This document shows, in pieces, positions 51,957 through 60,336 of a stretch of DNA of 64,000 nucleotides; the stretch's first letter is position 1; every line of letters starts with the position of its first letter. Source of the DNA: an uncultured Pelagibacteraceae bacterium (GTDB lineage: Bacteria; Pseudomonadota; Alphaproteobacteria; Pelagibacterales; Pelagibacteraceae); contig CACJOY010000004.1 in assembly GCA_902595125.1 (NCBI GenBank), positions 1 to 64,000 of the forward strand, in the 5' to 3' direction. The translations under genes and the position numbers were made by a program. The notes under the pieces were generated by a model. It was given only the letters and a program-made list of their open reading frames with translations. It had not been told where the DNA came from and did no database searches.

Positions 51957-53120
51957 ATGGATATACACGAATACCAAGCTAAAGAAATATTATCAAGTTT
52001 TGGTGTAACGATACCAAGAGGAGGAATCGTTTATAGCCCTGAGACAGCAGAAAACAAAGCTAGAGAAATTGGTGGATCAAAATGGGTAGTTAAAGCACAA
52101 ATACACTCAGGGGCAAGAGGTAAAGCTGGTGGAGTAATTGTTTGTAATTCACCTTTAGAAGTTGCTCAGGCAACAGATAAACTTTTAGGCAAAAAACTAG
52201 TCACAAATCAAACAGGTCCCGAAGGAAAAATAGTTAATAGAATTTATATTGAAGAAGCGACTGACATTGAAAAAGAATTATATTTAGGATTGGTTTTCGA
52301 TAGAAGCTCAGAAAGTATAATGGTTGTAGCCTCTACTGAAGGTGGAATGAGTGTTGAGGAAATTGCTAAAGAAAAACCTAAGTCTATAATTAGATCTAAA
52401 ATTGAAGTCGCAGTTGGTATACAAAGTTTTCAAGCAAGAGAATTAGCATTTGGATTGGGTATTGAACCAGAGTTAATCAGGAGAGCCTCAGAAACTATAG
52501 TTGGATGTGCTAAAGCTTTTAGTGAATTAGATGCAACTATGGTCGAAGTAAACCCCTTAGTGATTTCAAAACAAAAGCAAATCTTAGCTTTAGATTGCAA
52601 AATGAGTTTTGATAATAATGCAATGTTTAGAAGAGATAAAGTTTCTGAACTAAGAGATAAAACACAAGAGGATGACAAAGAAGTTTATGCATCTGATAGG
52701 GGTCTTAACTACGTAAGTTTAGATGGAAATATTGGAAATATTATTAATGGTGCTGGATTGGCAATGGCATCAATGGATATGATTAAATTGGCAGGGGGAG
52801 AACCTGCTAATTTTCTTGATGTCGGCGGCGGAGCAACACCTGAAAAAATAGTTAAAGCTTTTAGATTAATCACTATGGATAAGAAAGTGAAAGTTATTTT
52901 AGTTAACATTTTTGCAGGAATTAATAGATGTGATTGGGTTGCTGAAGGAATAGTCCAAGCGTTAGAGAAAATAGAAATTAAAGTTCCACTAGTAATAAGA
53001 TTAGCGGGAACAAACGTTGAAAAAGGAAATAAAATTCTTCAGGATAGCAAATTAAAATATATTGAAGCAAATACTTTAGAAGATGCTGCAAATAAAGCAG
53101 TTGCAGCATTGAAAAAATAA
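51957..53120 (+). CDS. mtkA: Malate-CoA ligase (malate thiokinase) beta subunit
   Basis: A 387-residue ATP-grasp ligase subunit homologous to SucC. The sequence starts MDIHEYQAKEILSSFGV and contains KAQIHSGARGKAGG, QTGPEGKIVNRIY, GGEPANFLDVGGGATPEKI and NIFAGINRCDWVAEGI. The last segment and IGNIINGAGLAMASMDMIK match the malate thiokinase pattern as I remember it from Methylobacterium rather than ordinary SucC. Together with mtkB it activates malate to malyl-CoA, the substrate of mcl upstream. Succinyl-CoA synthetase remains the main alternative, made less likely by the mcl linkage. Confidence 0.88.
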   Translation: MDIHEYQAKEILSSFGVTIPRGGIVYSPETAENKAREIGGSKWVVKAQIHSGARGKAGGVIVCNSPLEVAQATDKLLGKKLVTNQTGPEGKIVNRIYIEEATDIEKELYLGLVFDRSSESIMVVASTEGGMSVEEIAKEKPKSIIRSKIEVAVGIQSFQARELAFGLGIEPELIRRASETIVGCAKAFSELDATMVEVNPLVISKQKQILALDCKMSFDNNAMFRRDKVSELRDKTQEDDKEVYASDRGLNYVSLDGNIGNIINGAGLAMASMDMIKLAGGEPANFLDVGGGATPEKIVKAFRLITMDKKVKVILVNIFAGINRCDWVAEGIVQALEKIEIKVPLVIRLAGTNVEKGNKILQDSKLKYIEANTLEDAANKAVAALKK

Positions 53121-53121
53121 A

Positions 53122-54009
53122 ATGGCAGTCATAATTGAAAAAAATACAAAAATTTTAGTTCAGGGATTTACTGGAAAGATGGGAACTTTTCACGCAGAGG
53201 AAATGATAAAATATGGATCTAATGTTGTTGGAGGTGTTACCCCTGGAAAAGGTGGCCAAAAACATTTGGATAAACCAGTTTTTAATACTGTTAAAGATGC
53301 TGTAAATAATACTGGAGCAACAGCATCAATATTATTCGTACCACCAGCTTTTGCGGCAGATTCAGCAATGGAAGCAGCGGATGCAGGTATAAAAACATGT
53401 GTAGCGATAGTCGATGGCATCCCTTCACATGACATGATTAAAATTAAAAGATATATGAGAAGGTATTCAAGAAATGAAAAGATGACATTAGTCGGACCAA
53501 ATTGTGCAGGAATTATTAGTCCTGGAAAATCTATGTTAGGAATTATGCCAGGTCATATTTATAAAGAAGGAAGAGTAGGAATTATAAGTAGGTCTGGTAC
53601 TCTTGGATATGAGGCTGCTCAACAATTAAAAAATTTAGATATAGGTATTTCGACAAGTGTCGGGATTGGTGGAGACCCAATAAATGGAAGTTCTTTCAGA
53701 GATATAATTGAAAAATTTGAAACTGATGACGAAACTGATGCGGTTTTGATGATTGGTGAAATAGGTGGCCCCCAAGAAGTTGCTGCTGGAGAATTTGCAA
53801 AAGAGAATATGAAAAAACCAGTAATAGGATACATAGCAGGTTTAACAGCACCTAAAGGTAGAGTAATGGGACATGCAGGTGCCATTGTTTCTGCTTATGG
53901 AGAAAGTGCAGTTGAAAAAGTTGAAATGTTAAAAGAATGTGGAGTTACAATTTCAAAAAATCCATCCGTGATGGGTGAAACGGTAAAACTAGTTTTGAAT
54001 AAAATTTAA
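53122..54009 (+). CDS. mtkB: Malate-CoA ligase (malate thiokinase) alpha subunit
   Basis: A 295-residue SucD-like subunit that binds CoA and carries the phosphohistidine. VQGFTGKMGTFHAEEMI is the CoA-binding N terminus, then VVGGVTPGKGGQKH, VGPNCAGIISPGKSMLGIMPG and ISRSGTLGYEAAQQL, and the active His in MGHAGAIVSAYGES near 250. It starts one base after mtkA, as the alpha/beta pairs usually do. The downstream MarR-like gene is convergent, with its stop adjacent to this stop. Confidence 0.88.
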   Translation: MAVIIEKNTKILVQGFTGKMGTFHAEEMIKYGSNVVGGVTPGKGGQKHLDKPVFNTVKDAVNNTGATASILFVPPAFAADSAMEAADAGIKTCVAIVDGIPSHDMIKIKRYMRRYSRNEKMTLVGPNCAGIISPGKSMLGIMPGHIYKEGRVGIISRSGTLGYEAAQQLKNLDIGISTSVGIGGDPINGSSFRDIIEKFETDDETDAVLMIGEIGGPQEVAAGEFAKENMKKPVIGYIAGLTAPKGRVMGHAGAIVSAYGESAVEKVEMLKECGVTISKNPSVMGETVKLVLNKI

Positions 54010-54360
54010 TTAAATAGAAATTTCTCTTAATTTTTTAAGATAATTATCAAATTCTTTTACAAAATTAACAGTGGGTTTAATACATTTCTTTCTTTGATCA
54101 TCTTGTGTTTTTTCTAAAAAAAAGAAACCTTTTTCACATGCTTCATTTATCATTAGTGCAGATTTTGGTCTTGATGTTTTAAATAATCGAGTTTTTAATT
54201 CTTCAACTGTTAAATTTTCTTTATACTTAAAAGCATTCATCACCAACAACATCATGTGATAGTGGGATGGTGATTTTCTAAAAAAGTAGTTGCTAGACAT
54301 ATGAGATAGTTTCATTTGATCTTCCCAAAAATCTAATAAATCTTTCGTGGTTTGAGTCAT
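54010..54360 (-). CDS. MarR-like winged-helix regulator
   Basis: A 116-residue protein that resembles a short MarR-type winged helix: helices in LLVMNAFKYKENLTVEELKTR, a helix-turn-helix around RPKSALMINEACEKGFFFLEK and a charged wing (TQDDQRKKCIKP). The assignment is by pattern, not a clear family match. Its start codon overlaps the stop of tdm (TAATG), so it is translated with the TMAO demethylase and may regulate this operon or the divergent tmoX gene. Regulators are rare in such streamlined genomes, which makes the linkage notable. Confidence 0.6.
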   Translation of the reverse strand: MTQTTKDLLDFWEDQMKLSHMSSNYFFRKSPSHYHMMLLVMNAFKYKENLTVEELKTRLFKTSRPKSALMINEACEKGFFFLEKTQDDQRKKCIKPTVNFVKEFDNYLKKLREISI

Positions 54361-56699
54361 TAAGCTCTTACCCTAGTTTTGTCAGGATCAAAATGAGGGA
54401 AACGTACAATTTTAGCAGAAATTCTTTTTTGATGACCATCAATTTTTCCTACTTCAACTTCAGTTCCAATCTCAGCGTACTTGCTGTCAATTCTACACAA
54501 AGCAATATTCTTATTTAAAGTTATTGATAAACATCCACTGGTAACCACTCCTACTTGTGATCTTCCGATATGAACGCAGTCACCATGTCCTGCAATCTCT
54601 TTACCTATTAATTCTAATCCAACAAGTTTTTTTTGTGGATTTGCTTTTCGATCAATTAATACTTTCTTTCCAATAAAATCATCTTCTTTAGTTTTAAGAG
54701 GAACGGTAAAACCAACTCCTGCTTCAAAAGGATCTTGTTGTCCATCAAATTCATTACCAAATAATATTAAACCTGCTTCAATTCTTAATTTATCTAAGGC
54801 AGCAAACCCCGCTGGTATTAAACCATTATCTTTTCCTGCATCCATAAGCTTGTCCCAAACTACAGGAGCATCTTTTGGATTACACCACACTTCATAACCT
54901 AATTCACCTGTATAACCCGTTCTAGATACTATCAATGGAATTCCTTGAAGTGTTTCAACTCTACAGATAGTGAATCTAAACCATTCTAACTCATCTATAG
55001 AAGGTTGAGTAGGAGGAGTGAAAATCAATTTTTTTAATATTTCTCTGCTTTTAGGTCCTTGAATAGAAACATTGCTTATTTGATCAGTAGAATTTTTAAT
55101 ATTTACTTTGAAATTTTTCTTTTTGGCAGTTTCTTTTAACCACTCGCCTGCATATTCATCTCCACAAATCCATCTGAAACCTGTCTCGCTTAATCTTAAT
55201 AAAGTTCCATCATCAAACATCATACCATTTTCGTAGCACATTGCTGAATAAACAACCTGACCAATAGATAGTTTTTTTATATTTCTTGTTAATGTATAAT
55301 TCATCAGCTCTTCTGCGTCTGGACCAATTATTTCAAATTTTCTTAAAGACGAAAGATCAATTAATACTGCATTTTCTCTGCAAGCATTATATTCTTCAAT
55401 TGCACCATGTTTTGTATAATCATTAGGTAACCAAAAACCTCTCGCATCAATAAAATTTCTTGTTAATTTTGAAGTTCTTTCATAAAAACCAGAATTCCTT
55501 GTAAGTTTTTTTTCAGAGTCAGCTTTCATCCTAAATGCAAATGATTTTGAGAATTCTTTTTTTTTATCATAAGTTCTAACAAAAATATCAGTTGGATTCC
55601 ACGAATTACATGGATCTATATCACTAGGACATGCTGTTGTACCTATTGTTAAATCTTTAAGTGCTCTAAACATCACATAATCACCAGGTCTAGCATAAGA
55701 CTCATCAGAAATTACTGAATTAAGTCCAGTAGCTGATGTATTAAAAAATAGGTTTATTGCGTGCCAACCCTTTTGTTTCTGCACACCATATTTATCCATG
55801 GAGTCTGTAAGATTATCAGAACAATTTGGATGCCCAAAATATCCTACATCTTCATAGTATTTTGAAGTACAAGCTAAATTAAAAGTATCATGCTTACCAA
55901 CTGTGTCTCTTATAACTTCAACGAGAGGCTCATGGTCTGTATCATAAAATTTTGAAAATAAACCTGGACCAGGAAAGGTATTTCCCATGAAAGTTCTTGT
56001 CGTTTGCCAATCGAGACCTTTTTCTATTCCTTTATCTAACTTTCTAGAGTCAAATGCCACAAAGTCAGAGCATTGTCTACCTGCAGGGCTAATTATTTGA
56101 ATATAATCACCCTCTTTAACTTGATATGAAATAGCTGTTTGCCTATCAATATTTTTTTCATAATTAGGTTCGTAAACGGGATCTGGAATTATTGATAATT
56201 CTTTATCATCTTTAATTTTAGATCTTTTGATAAATAATGTTAAGTCACTCGATGGATTTTGATCACTAATTAACATTTCATTTTGTGGTGCAGCAAATAT
56301 CACATAGCACTTGTCTTTTGATTTAAACTTAAGTTTTTCACCGTTTGGAGTGTCATTATCAAATACTATTGCTGAATTTGCTTCATTTATGTTCAAATTT
56401 CTTTTTTTTAATTGATGATTAGTAATTAATGAACTCTCAATTTTTTTAGTTAGTATTTCCCTAATAAAACTTGCCTTATCATTTACTTTTAAATTTAAAA
56501 TTCCTAATTCAGATTTTCCATTTTTGTCAAAACAAACTATTTCACAAATTTGATTACCTTCTTCATTGATGATCTCTATTTCATCATCTGGGAAAATTTG
56601 TAAACCTGTCAATCCACCAGCGTTTATTACATGCCTTTCAACCCCAGGTGGTAGTGCATTCAAACCAGGTTCTTTAATATTTAGAGTAGTAAGCGACAT
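54360..56699 (-). CDS. tdm: Trimethylamine N-oxide demethylase
   Basis: A 779-residue two-part enzyme: an N-terminal DUF1989 region (about 1-390) and a C-terminal GcvT-like tetrahydrofolate domain (about 400-779). This is the Tdm layout, which converts TMAO to dimethylamine and formaldehyde. Candidate zinc or active-site residues are Cys210 and Asp212 in GRQCSDF, Cys277 in FNLACTSKYY and Cys357 in GTTACPSD. The GcvT part contains VSIQGPKSREIL, SRTGYTGELGYEVW and GLIPAGFAALDKLRIEAGL. DmdA and sarcosine dehydrogenases lack the DUF1989 half, which separates them. It is divergent from tmoX with 100 bases of promoter space. Confidence 0.93.
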   Translation of the reverse strand: MSLTTLNIKEPGLNALPPGVERHVINAGGLTGLQIFPDDEIEIINEEGNQICEIVCFDKNGKSELGILNLKVNDKASFIREILTKKIESSLITNHQLKKRNLNINEANSAIVFDNDTPNGEKLKFKSKDKCYVIFAAPQNEMLISDQNPSSDLTLFIKRSKIKDDKELSIIPDPVYEPNYEKNIDRQTAISYQVKEGDYIQIISPAGRQCSDFVAFDSRKLDKGIEKGLDWQTTRTFMGNTFPGPGLFSKFYDTDHEPLVEVIRDTVGKHDTFNLACTSKYYEDVGYFGHPNCSDNLTDSMDKYGVQKQKGWHAINLFFNTSATGLNSVISDESYARPGDYVMFRALKDLTIGTTACPSDIDPCNSWNPTDIFVRTYDKKKEFSKSFAFRMKADSEKKLTRNSGFYERTSKLTRNFIDARGFWLPNDYTKHGAIEEYNACRENAVLIDLSSLRKFEIIGPDAEELMNYTLTRNIKKLSIGQVVYSAMCYENGMMFDDGTLLRLSETGFRWICGDEYAGEWLKETAKKKNFKVNIKNSTDQISNVSIQGPKSREILKKLIFTPPTQPSIDELEWFRFTICRVETLQGIPLIVSRTGYTGELGYEVWCNPKDAPVVWDKLMDAGKDNGLIPAGFAALDKLRIEAGLILFGNEFDGQQDPFEAGVGFTVPLKTKEDDFIGKKVLIDRKANPQKKLVGLELIGKEIAGHGDCVHIGRSQVGVVTSGCLSITLNKNIALCRIDSKYAEIGTEVEVGKIDGHQKRISAKIVRFPHFDPDKTRVRA

Positions 56700-56735
56700 T
56701 TTTTCTAAATCTATTTCTATAATATATAAATATCT

Positions 56736-56769
56736 GGGTGTTGACTATCATTATACTTAGGCACATACT
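56736..56769 (+). promoter_or_regulatory. Promoter of tmoX
   Basis: TTGACT at 56741-56746 with a 17-base spacer to CATACT (56764-56769) gives a sigma-70-like promoter 59 bases before the tmoX ATG. The block 56736-56754 (GGGTGTTGACTATCATTAT) matches 17 of 19 bases with the block upstream of the other binding protein gene at 18974-18992. The divergent tdm start is 37 bases away on the other strand, so an operator here could control both. Confidence 0.75.
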
Positions 56770-56799
56770 AGATATCATAATATTAAGAAAGGGGAATAA

Positions 56800-57744
56800 A
56801 TGCGAAAAATAATATCGTTAATTTCTGCAGTTATAATTTCAGCAGTAAGTTTTGCTGGACTATCAAATGCAGATAGCAAAAAACCCATAGTTATTCCAAC
56901 ACACAACTGGTCAAGTCAGATTGTAATGGCTTATGTTATTGGTGGAATAATGGAAGATATGGGAAATAATGTTAAATACGTTAATGCTGACTCACAAGCA
57001 GTATATGAGTCAATCAGAATTGGTGACGTAAGTATCTCACACGAAGTGTGGGAATCTGCTTTTGGTAAATCATTTACAACTGCTTTAGATAAAGGCGGCT
57101 TACTTGACTGGGGAGATCATGAAGCAAGAACTCTTGAGGATATGGGTTATCCAAATTGGGTTGCTGAAAAAGGATTATGCCCAGGATTACCAGACTGGAC
57201 TGCTTTAAAAAATCCAGACTGTGCTAAAAACTTTACAACACCTGACTCACCAGATGGAAAAGGAAGGATGTTGGAAGGTCCACAGACTTGGCATGGTGAC
57301 TTAATCCCACAAAGAGTTGACGCTTTAGGCTTAGGAGATCTTTGGTGGGTTAAATTTGCTGGAAGTGCAGACGCGCTATGGGCAGAGCTAGCAGCAGCTG
57401 AAAAAGAAGGAAGAGGAACAATCATCTTTAACTGGACACCAAACTTTACGGATGGTGCTGGTTTTACATTTATCGATTTTCCTCCATACACAGCTGGTTG
57501 TAGACCAGAAGATGGTGGAGATGGAAAATGCGGTTCACCAGATGGTTATTTGAAAAAAGCAGTTAACGCTGATTTTCCAAAAACTCATCCAGATGCAGCA
57601 GCTATGTTTAAAAAACTTTCTTTCACAACAAGTCAAATTGGTGCAATGGCAGCTTTAGTTGATGTCGACAAAATGACTCATGAAGATGCTGCAAAAGCAT
57701 GGTTAAAAAAGAACAAGAAAGTTTGGAAAGCTTTTACTAAATAA
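56800..57744 (+). CDS. tmoX: TMAO ABC transporter substrate-binding protein
   Basis: A 314-residue periplasmic protein of the OpuAC type, matching TmoX, the TMAO receptor. A signal peptide covers about 1-24 (ending SNADS). The mature domain starts KKPIVIPTHNWSSQIVMAYV and includes SHEVWESAFGKSF, GPQTWHGDLIPQRVDAL and FNWTPNFTDGAGFTFIDFPPY, with aromatic residues of the kind that form a cation-binding box for methylated amines. Cysteines (KGLCPG, DCAKNF, GCRPEDGGDGKCG) may form disulfides. Many C-ended and Gly-rich codons suggest high expression. It has a GGGG ribosome site and is followed by a terminator. Glycine betaine is the alternative ligand. Confidence 0.9.
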   Translation: MRKIISLISAVIISAVSFAGLSNADSKKPIVIPTHNWSSQIVMAYVIGGIMEDMGNNVKYVNADSQAVYESIRIGDVSISHEVWESAFGKSFTTALDKGGLLDWGDHEARTLEDMGYPNWVAEKGLCPGLPDWTALKNPDCAKNFTTPDSPDGKGRMLEGPQTWHGDLIPQRVDALGLGDLWWVKFAGSADALWAELAAAEKEGRGTIIFNWTPNFTDGAGFTFIDFPPYTAGCRPEDGGDGKCGSPDGYLKKAVNADFPKTHPDAAAMFKKLSFTTSQIGAMAALVDVDKMTHEDAAKAWLKKNKKVWKAFTK

Positions 57745-57767
57745 GGTTAAAAGCAACTAAATCTTTG

Positions 57768-57803
57768 AATCTCTCCCAACATTGTTGGGGGAGATTTTTT
57801 TTT
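57768..57803 (+). terminator. Intrinsic terminator after tmoX
   Basis: ATCTCTCCCAAC and GTTGGGGGAGAT (57769-57780 and 57784-57795) pair with one G-T wobble around a three-base loop and are followed by a run of nine Ts. It would make tmoX a mostly single-gene transcript, leaving the transporter partner genes 1.5 kb away to read-through or another promoter. Confidence 0.92.
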
Positions 57804-57816
57804 AAGTATTAATTAA

Positions 57817-58278
57817 ATGATTAAATATTTTTTAAGTATATTCATAAGTTTATTATTTTTTAATCAATCTTTAGCAAAAGATATTAGCATAAATGAAAAT
57901 ATTGATCTCCAGTTTGTTTGTGATTTAGAAAAAAAAATAATCAAAAATTCAGAATATAATTATCAAACTTTTTTAGCTGAAGATTTGAATGAGAAAGGTT
58001 TAGATAGATTTAAAATTTTATCAAAAAAACCAGAAACACTTTTGATTAAAGGATTATCATCATTTCTTTCAGACTCAGCAAAACTTAATGTTAAAGTAGT
58101 CAATAAAGATGTAGTTTTATTCAAGTCAATAGATCAAAATAAAAATTATTCTGAGTCTGGTATTATCACAAGGAAAACAGGTGAATTAATTCATGAAATA
58201 ACAAAAAATATCAAAAGTGAAAACTCCGAAAAATATATTTCAATTTATTCATGTAATAAAGATGACAAAAAAGTATAA
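57817..58278 (+). CDS. Small secreted protein of unknown function
   Basis: A 153-residue exported protein with a clear signal peptide (MIKYFLSIFISLLFFNQSLA, cleavage near 20). The mature part is charged and Lys/Asn-rich (INENIDLQFVCDLEKKIIKNS). It has only two cysteines (FVCDLE and YSCNKD), which could form one disulfide. I do not recognise a family. It is the first of three small genes between tmoX and tmoW, and it begins soon after the tmoX terminator, so its expression is likely low. Confidence 0.75.
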   Translation: MIKYFLSIFISLLFFNQSLAKDISINENIDLQFVCDLEKKIIKNSEYNYQTFLAEDLNEKGLDRFKILSKKPETLLIKGLSSFLSDSAKLNVKVVNKDVVLFKSIDQNKNYSESGIITRKTGELIHEITKNIKSENSEKYISIYSCNKDDKKV

Positions 58279-58307
58279 TTTTTTTTATTAATTTCGTGTA
58301 AAATATT

Positions 58308-58688
58308 ATGATGAAAAAATATCTATATATTATTATTTTAAGCTTACTTGTTAGTTCAGGTGCGCTAGCACGAAGCACAGGATGTAAAGAAGGAAATTGT
58401 GAAAATGGTTTTGGCAAATGGGTTTATACGGATAAAACGACTTATGAAGGTGAATGGGTAGGCACTAAGAAAAACGGCCAAGGAGTTGAAACTTGGCCCA
58501 ACGGATACATCTATAAAGGTGAGTTTAAAAATAGTGAATGGAGTGGAGAAGGTGTTTTAACTTTTCCGGACGGCTCAACTTATAAAGGTGAATGGGCAAA
58601 AGGATTTATGAATGGGCAAGGCACTTTTACTTCATCAGATGGAAACCAAAAATCTGGCATATGGAAAAATGGAAAGTTACAAGAGTAA
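58308..58688 (+). CDS. Secreted MORN-repeat protein
   Basis: A 126-residue protein with a signal peptide (MMKKYLYIIILSLLVSSGALA, cleavage near 21) and three to four MORN repeats. The repeats run TYEGEWVGTKKNGQGVETWP, then IYKGEFKNSEWSGEGVLTFP, then TYKGEWAKGFMNGQGTFTS. A cysteine pair near the mature N terminus (GCKEGNCENG) may form a disulfide or cap. MORN repeats form elongated beta-sheets that bind proteins or lipids, and a membrane- or envelope-associated scaffold is the inferred role. The next gene begins at the base after its stop. Confidence 0.85.
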   Translation: MMKKYLYIIILSLLVSSGALARSTGCKEGNCENGFGKWVYTDKTTYEGEWVGTKKNGQGVETWPNGYIYKGEFKNSEWSGEGVLTFPDGSTYKGEWAKGFMNGQGTFTSSDGNQKSGIWKNGKLQE

Positions 58689-59240
58689 ATGTCAAAAGAA
58701 AATTTTTTAAACAGAATAAAATATTTACCCTCAACTACAAAGCAGTTTGGTGGTCTAGTACTAATAATTCTTATTATATTTTCCTCTTTTTTTGCATTAA
58801 ATATAATGTTTGGTGGAGGAGATGAACTTGTGAGAAAAATGAAACTAGAAGAGGAGAGGATCGCTCAAGAAAAAAAATTAAGTGAGTTGATATCTAAACT
58901 ACCTTCAGGAATTTTGGTAACTTTTGACGGTACAGATCACTACAAGTTAACAGATGAAGTTTATCAGCAAGTATGTAAAGCTACAAAATTAATTCCACAA
59001 CGTGCAATTATGGGGGCAAATTTTCTTAATTTTAGGGCACATGAAATTTATACAATTAATGGTAATAAAATTGATGAAACATTTGTTAAGTGGGATGAGG
59101 AGAAAAATAAGTGTTTTGCAGGCTTTACTGTGAGTGGAAACAATGTTGGAGTTGACGAGTCAATAACTGTAAGTGGTGAAGCACTAAGTTTTTTAAGCAC
59201 CGGAATTGATACTAGAGTTTATTATATTAAAAATTTTTAA
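58689..59240 (+). CDS. Single-helix membrane protein of unknown function
   Basis: A 183-residue protein with a basic N terminus and one membrane helix at about 17-38 (FGGLVLIILIIFSSFFALNIM). A charged coiled segment follows (VRKMKLEEERIAQEKKLSEL), then an extracytoplasmic domain with two cysteines (QVCKATK, NKCFAGF). I do not recognise it. It starts immediately after the MORN gene and lies 63 bases before tmoW, so all three inserted genes are likely on the tmo transcript. Confidence 0.75.
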   Translation: MSKENFLNRIKYLPSTTKQFGGLVLIILIIFSSFFALNIMFGGGDELVRKMKLEEERIAQEKKLSELISKLPSGILVTFDGTDHYKLTDEVYQQVCKATKLIPQRAIMGANFLNFRAHEIYTINGNKIDETFVKWDEEKNKCFAGFTVSGNNVGVDESITVSGEALSFLSTGIDTRVYYIKNF

Positions 59241-59303
59241 GGGGAAACTAACAATAATATGGATTTAATTTTATCCTAATTTCATATAACTTAATTAAAA
59301 TTT

Positions 59304-60326
59304 ATGTCTGAGCCAGTTATCAAATGTGAAGGTGTATATAAAATTTTTGGAGCAAATGCTCAAAAAATGCTTCAAGATTCAAATGGAAATGTTGATGCTA
59401 AAACTTTTCAAGATAATGGTTGTATTGTTGGAGTGAACAACGCTTCTTTTGAAGTTTCAAAAGGTGAGATGTTAGTTGTTATGGGTTTATCTGGCTCAGG
59501 TAAGTCAACTTTACTAAGATGCATCTCGAGATTAACTGATGCAACAGGTGGTAAAATTTTTATAGAGGGCCAGGACCTGTTACAATTAAATAATAAAGAT
59601 CTTATAGATCTTAGAAGAAATAAAATGGGGATGGTCTTCCAAAGCTTTGCTTTACTTCCACACAAAACTGTTGTTGAGAACATTGCTTTTCCACTTCAGA
59701 TTAAAGGGATCAAAACTGAGGACAGTATAAATAAAGCAATGGATATGGTTAAACTAGTTGGTCTTGAAGGTAGAGAAAATTATTTTCCTAGAGAACTTTC
59801 AGGAGGACAACAGCAAAGAGTAGGTATTGCAAGATCTTTAGCTGTGGAGCCAGATATTTGGTTTTTAGATGAGCCTTTTTCAGCTTTGGATCCATTAATA
59901 AGAAAAGAGATGCAAGATGAGTTTTTAAGACTTCAAGACAAATTACAAAAAACGATTATGTTTATTACACATGATTTTGATGAAGCTTTAAAACTTGCGG
60001 ATCGGATTGCAATTATGAAAGATGGTATAATTGAACAGTTAGACACTCCTGCTAATATTGTTTTAAACCCAGCTACAGAGTATGTAAGAAAATTTACTGA
60101 AGAAGTACCAAGAGAAAAAGTTTTATTAATTAAAGATGTTATGGATATATCAAAAGATAATTTAGGTGACCTAAAAGTCTCAAAAGATGAAATTATAGAA
60201 AATGTTGCAGAAAAAATTCTTACACAAGAAAAATCAGTAGCTGTAGTTGATGACAAGAATGAAATTATAGGTTCTATTAATCCAACCAAAATAATCAACA
60301 CAGTTTTTGGAGGAAGAAAAAAATAG
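59304..60326 (+). CDS. tmoW: TMAO ABC transporter ATPase
   Basis: A 340-residue OpuAA/ProV-type ATPase. Walker A is GLSGSGKSTLLR near 60, the Q-loop is FQSFALLPHKTV, the signature is LSGGQQQRVGIARSLA, and Walker B is IWFLDEPFSALDP. A C-terminal part (260-340) resembles a reduced CBS-type regulatory region (EKSVAVVDDKNEIIGSINPT). The N terminus has an insertion (ANAQKMLQDSNGNVDAK) as in ProV. It supplies energy for TmoX/TmoV. It is 10 bases before tmoV. Confidence 0.9.
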   Translation: MSEPVIKCEGVYKIFGANAQKMLQDSNGNVDAKTFQDNGCIVGVNNASFEVSKGEMLVVMGLSGSGKSTLLRCISRLTDATGGKIFIEGQDLLQLNNKDLIDLRRNKMGMVFQSFALLPHKTVVENIAFPLQIKGIKTEDSINKAMDMVKLVGLEGRENYFPRELSGGQQQRVGIARSLAVEPDIWFLDEPFSALDPLIRKEMQDEFLRLQDKLQKTIMFITHDFDEALKLADRIAIMKDGIIEQLDTPANIVLNPATEYVRKFTEEVPREKVLLIKDVMDISKDNLGDLKVSKDEIIENVAEKILTQEKSVAVVDDKNEIIGSINPTKIINTVFGGRKK

Positions 60327-60336
60327 TAATTAAATT

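Noticed and set aside
53619-53885. Minus-strand ORF inside mtkB, and similar Pro/Ser/Ile-rich ORFs at 52430-52909 and 53190-53435
   Set aside because: All are antisense shadows of Gly-rich CoA-ligase sequence with no start signals.
51957-54009. Ordinary succinyl-CoA synthetase (sucCD)
   Set aside because: The pair directly follows malyl-CoA lyase and resembles MtkA/MtkB in several stretches; a phylogeny would be decisive.
54360-56699. DMSP demethylase (DmdA) or sarcosine dehydrogenase for the GcvT-domain protein
   Set aside because: The 390-residue DUF1989 half with conserved Cys/Asp matches Tdm; DmdA is a single GcvT-like domain, and sarcosine dehydrogenases have an FAD domain instead.
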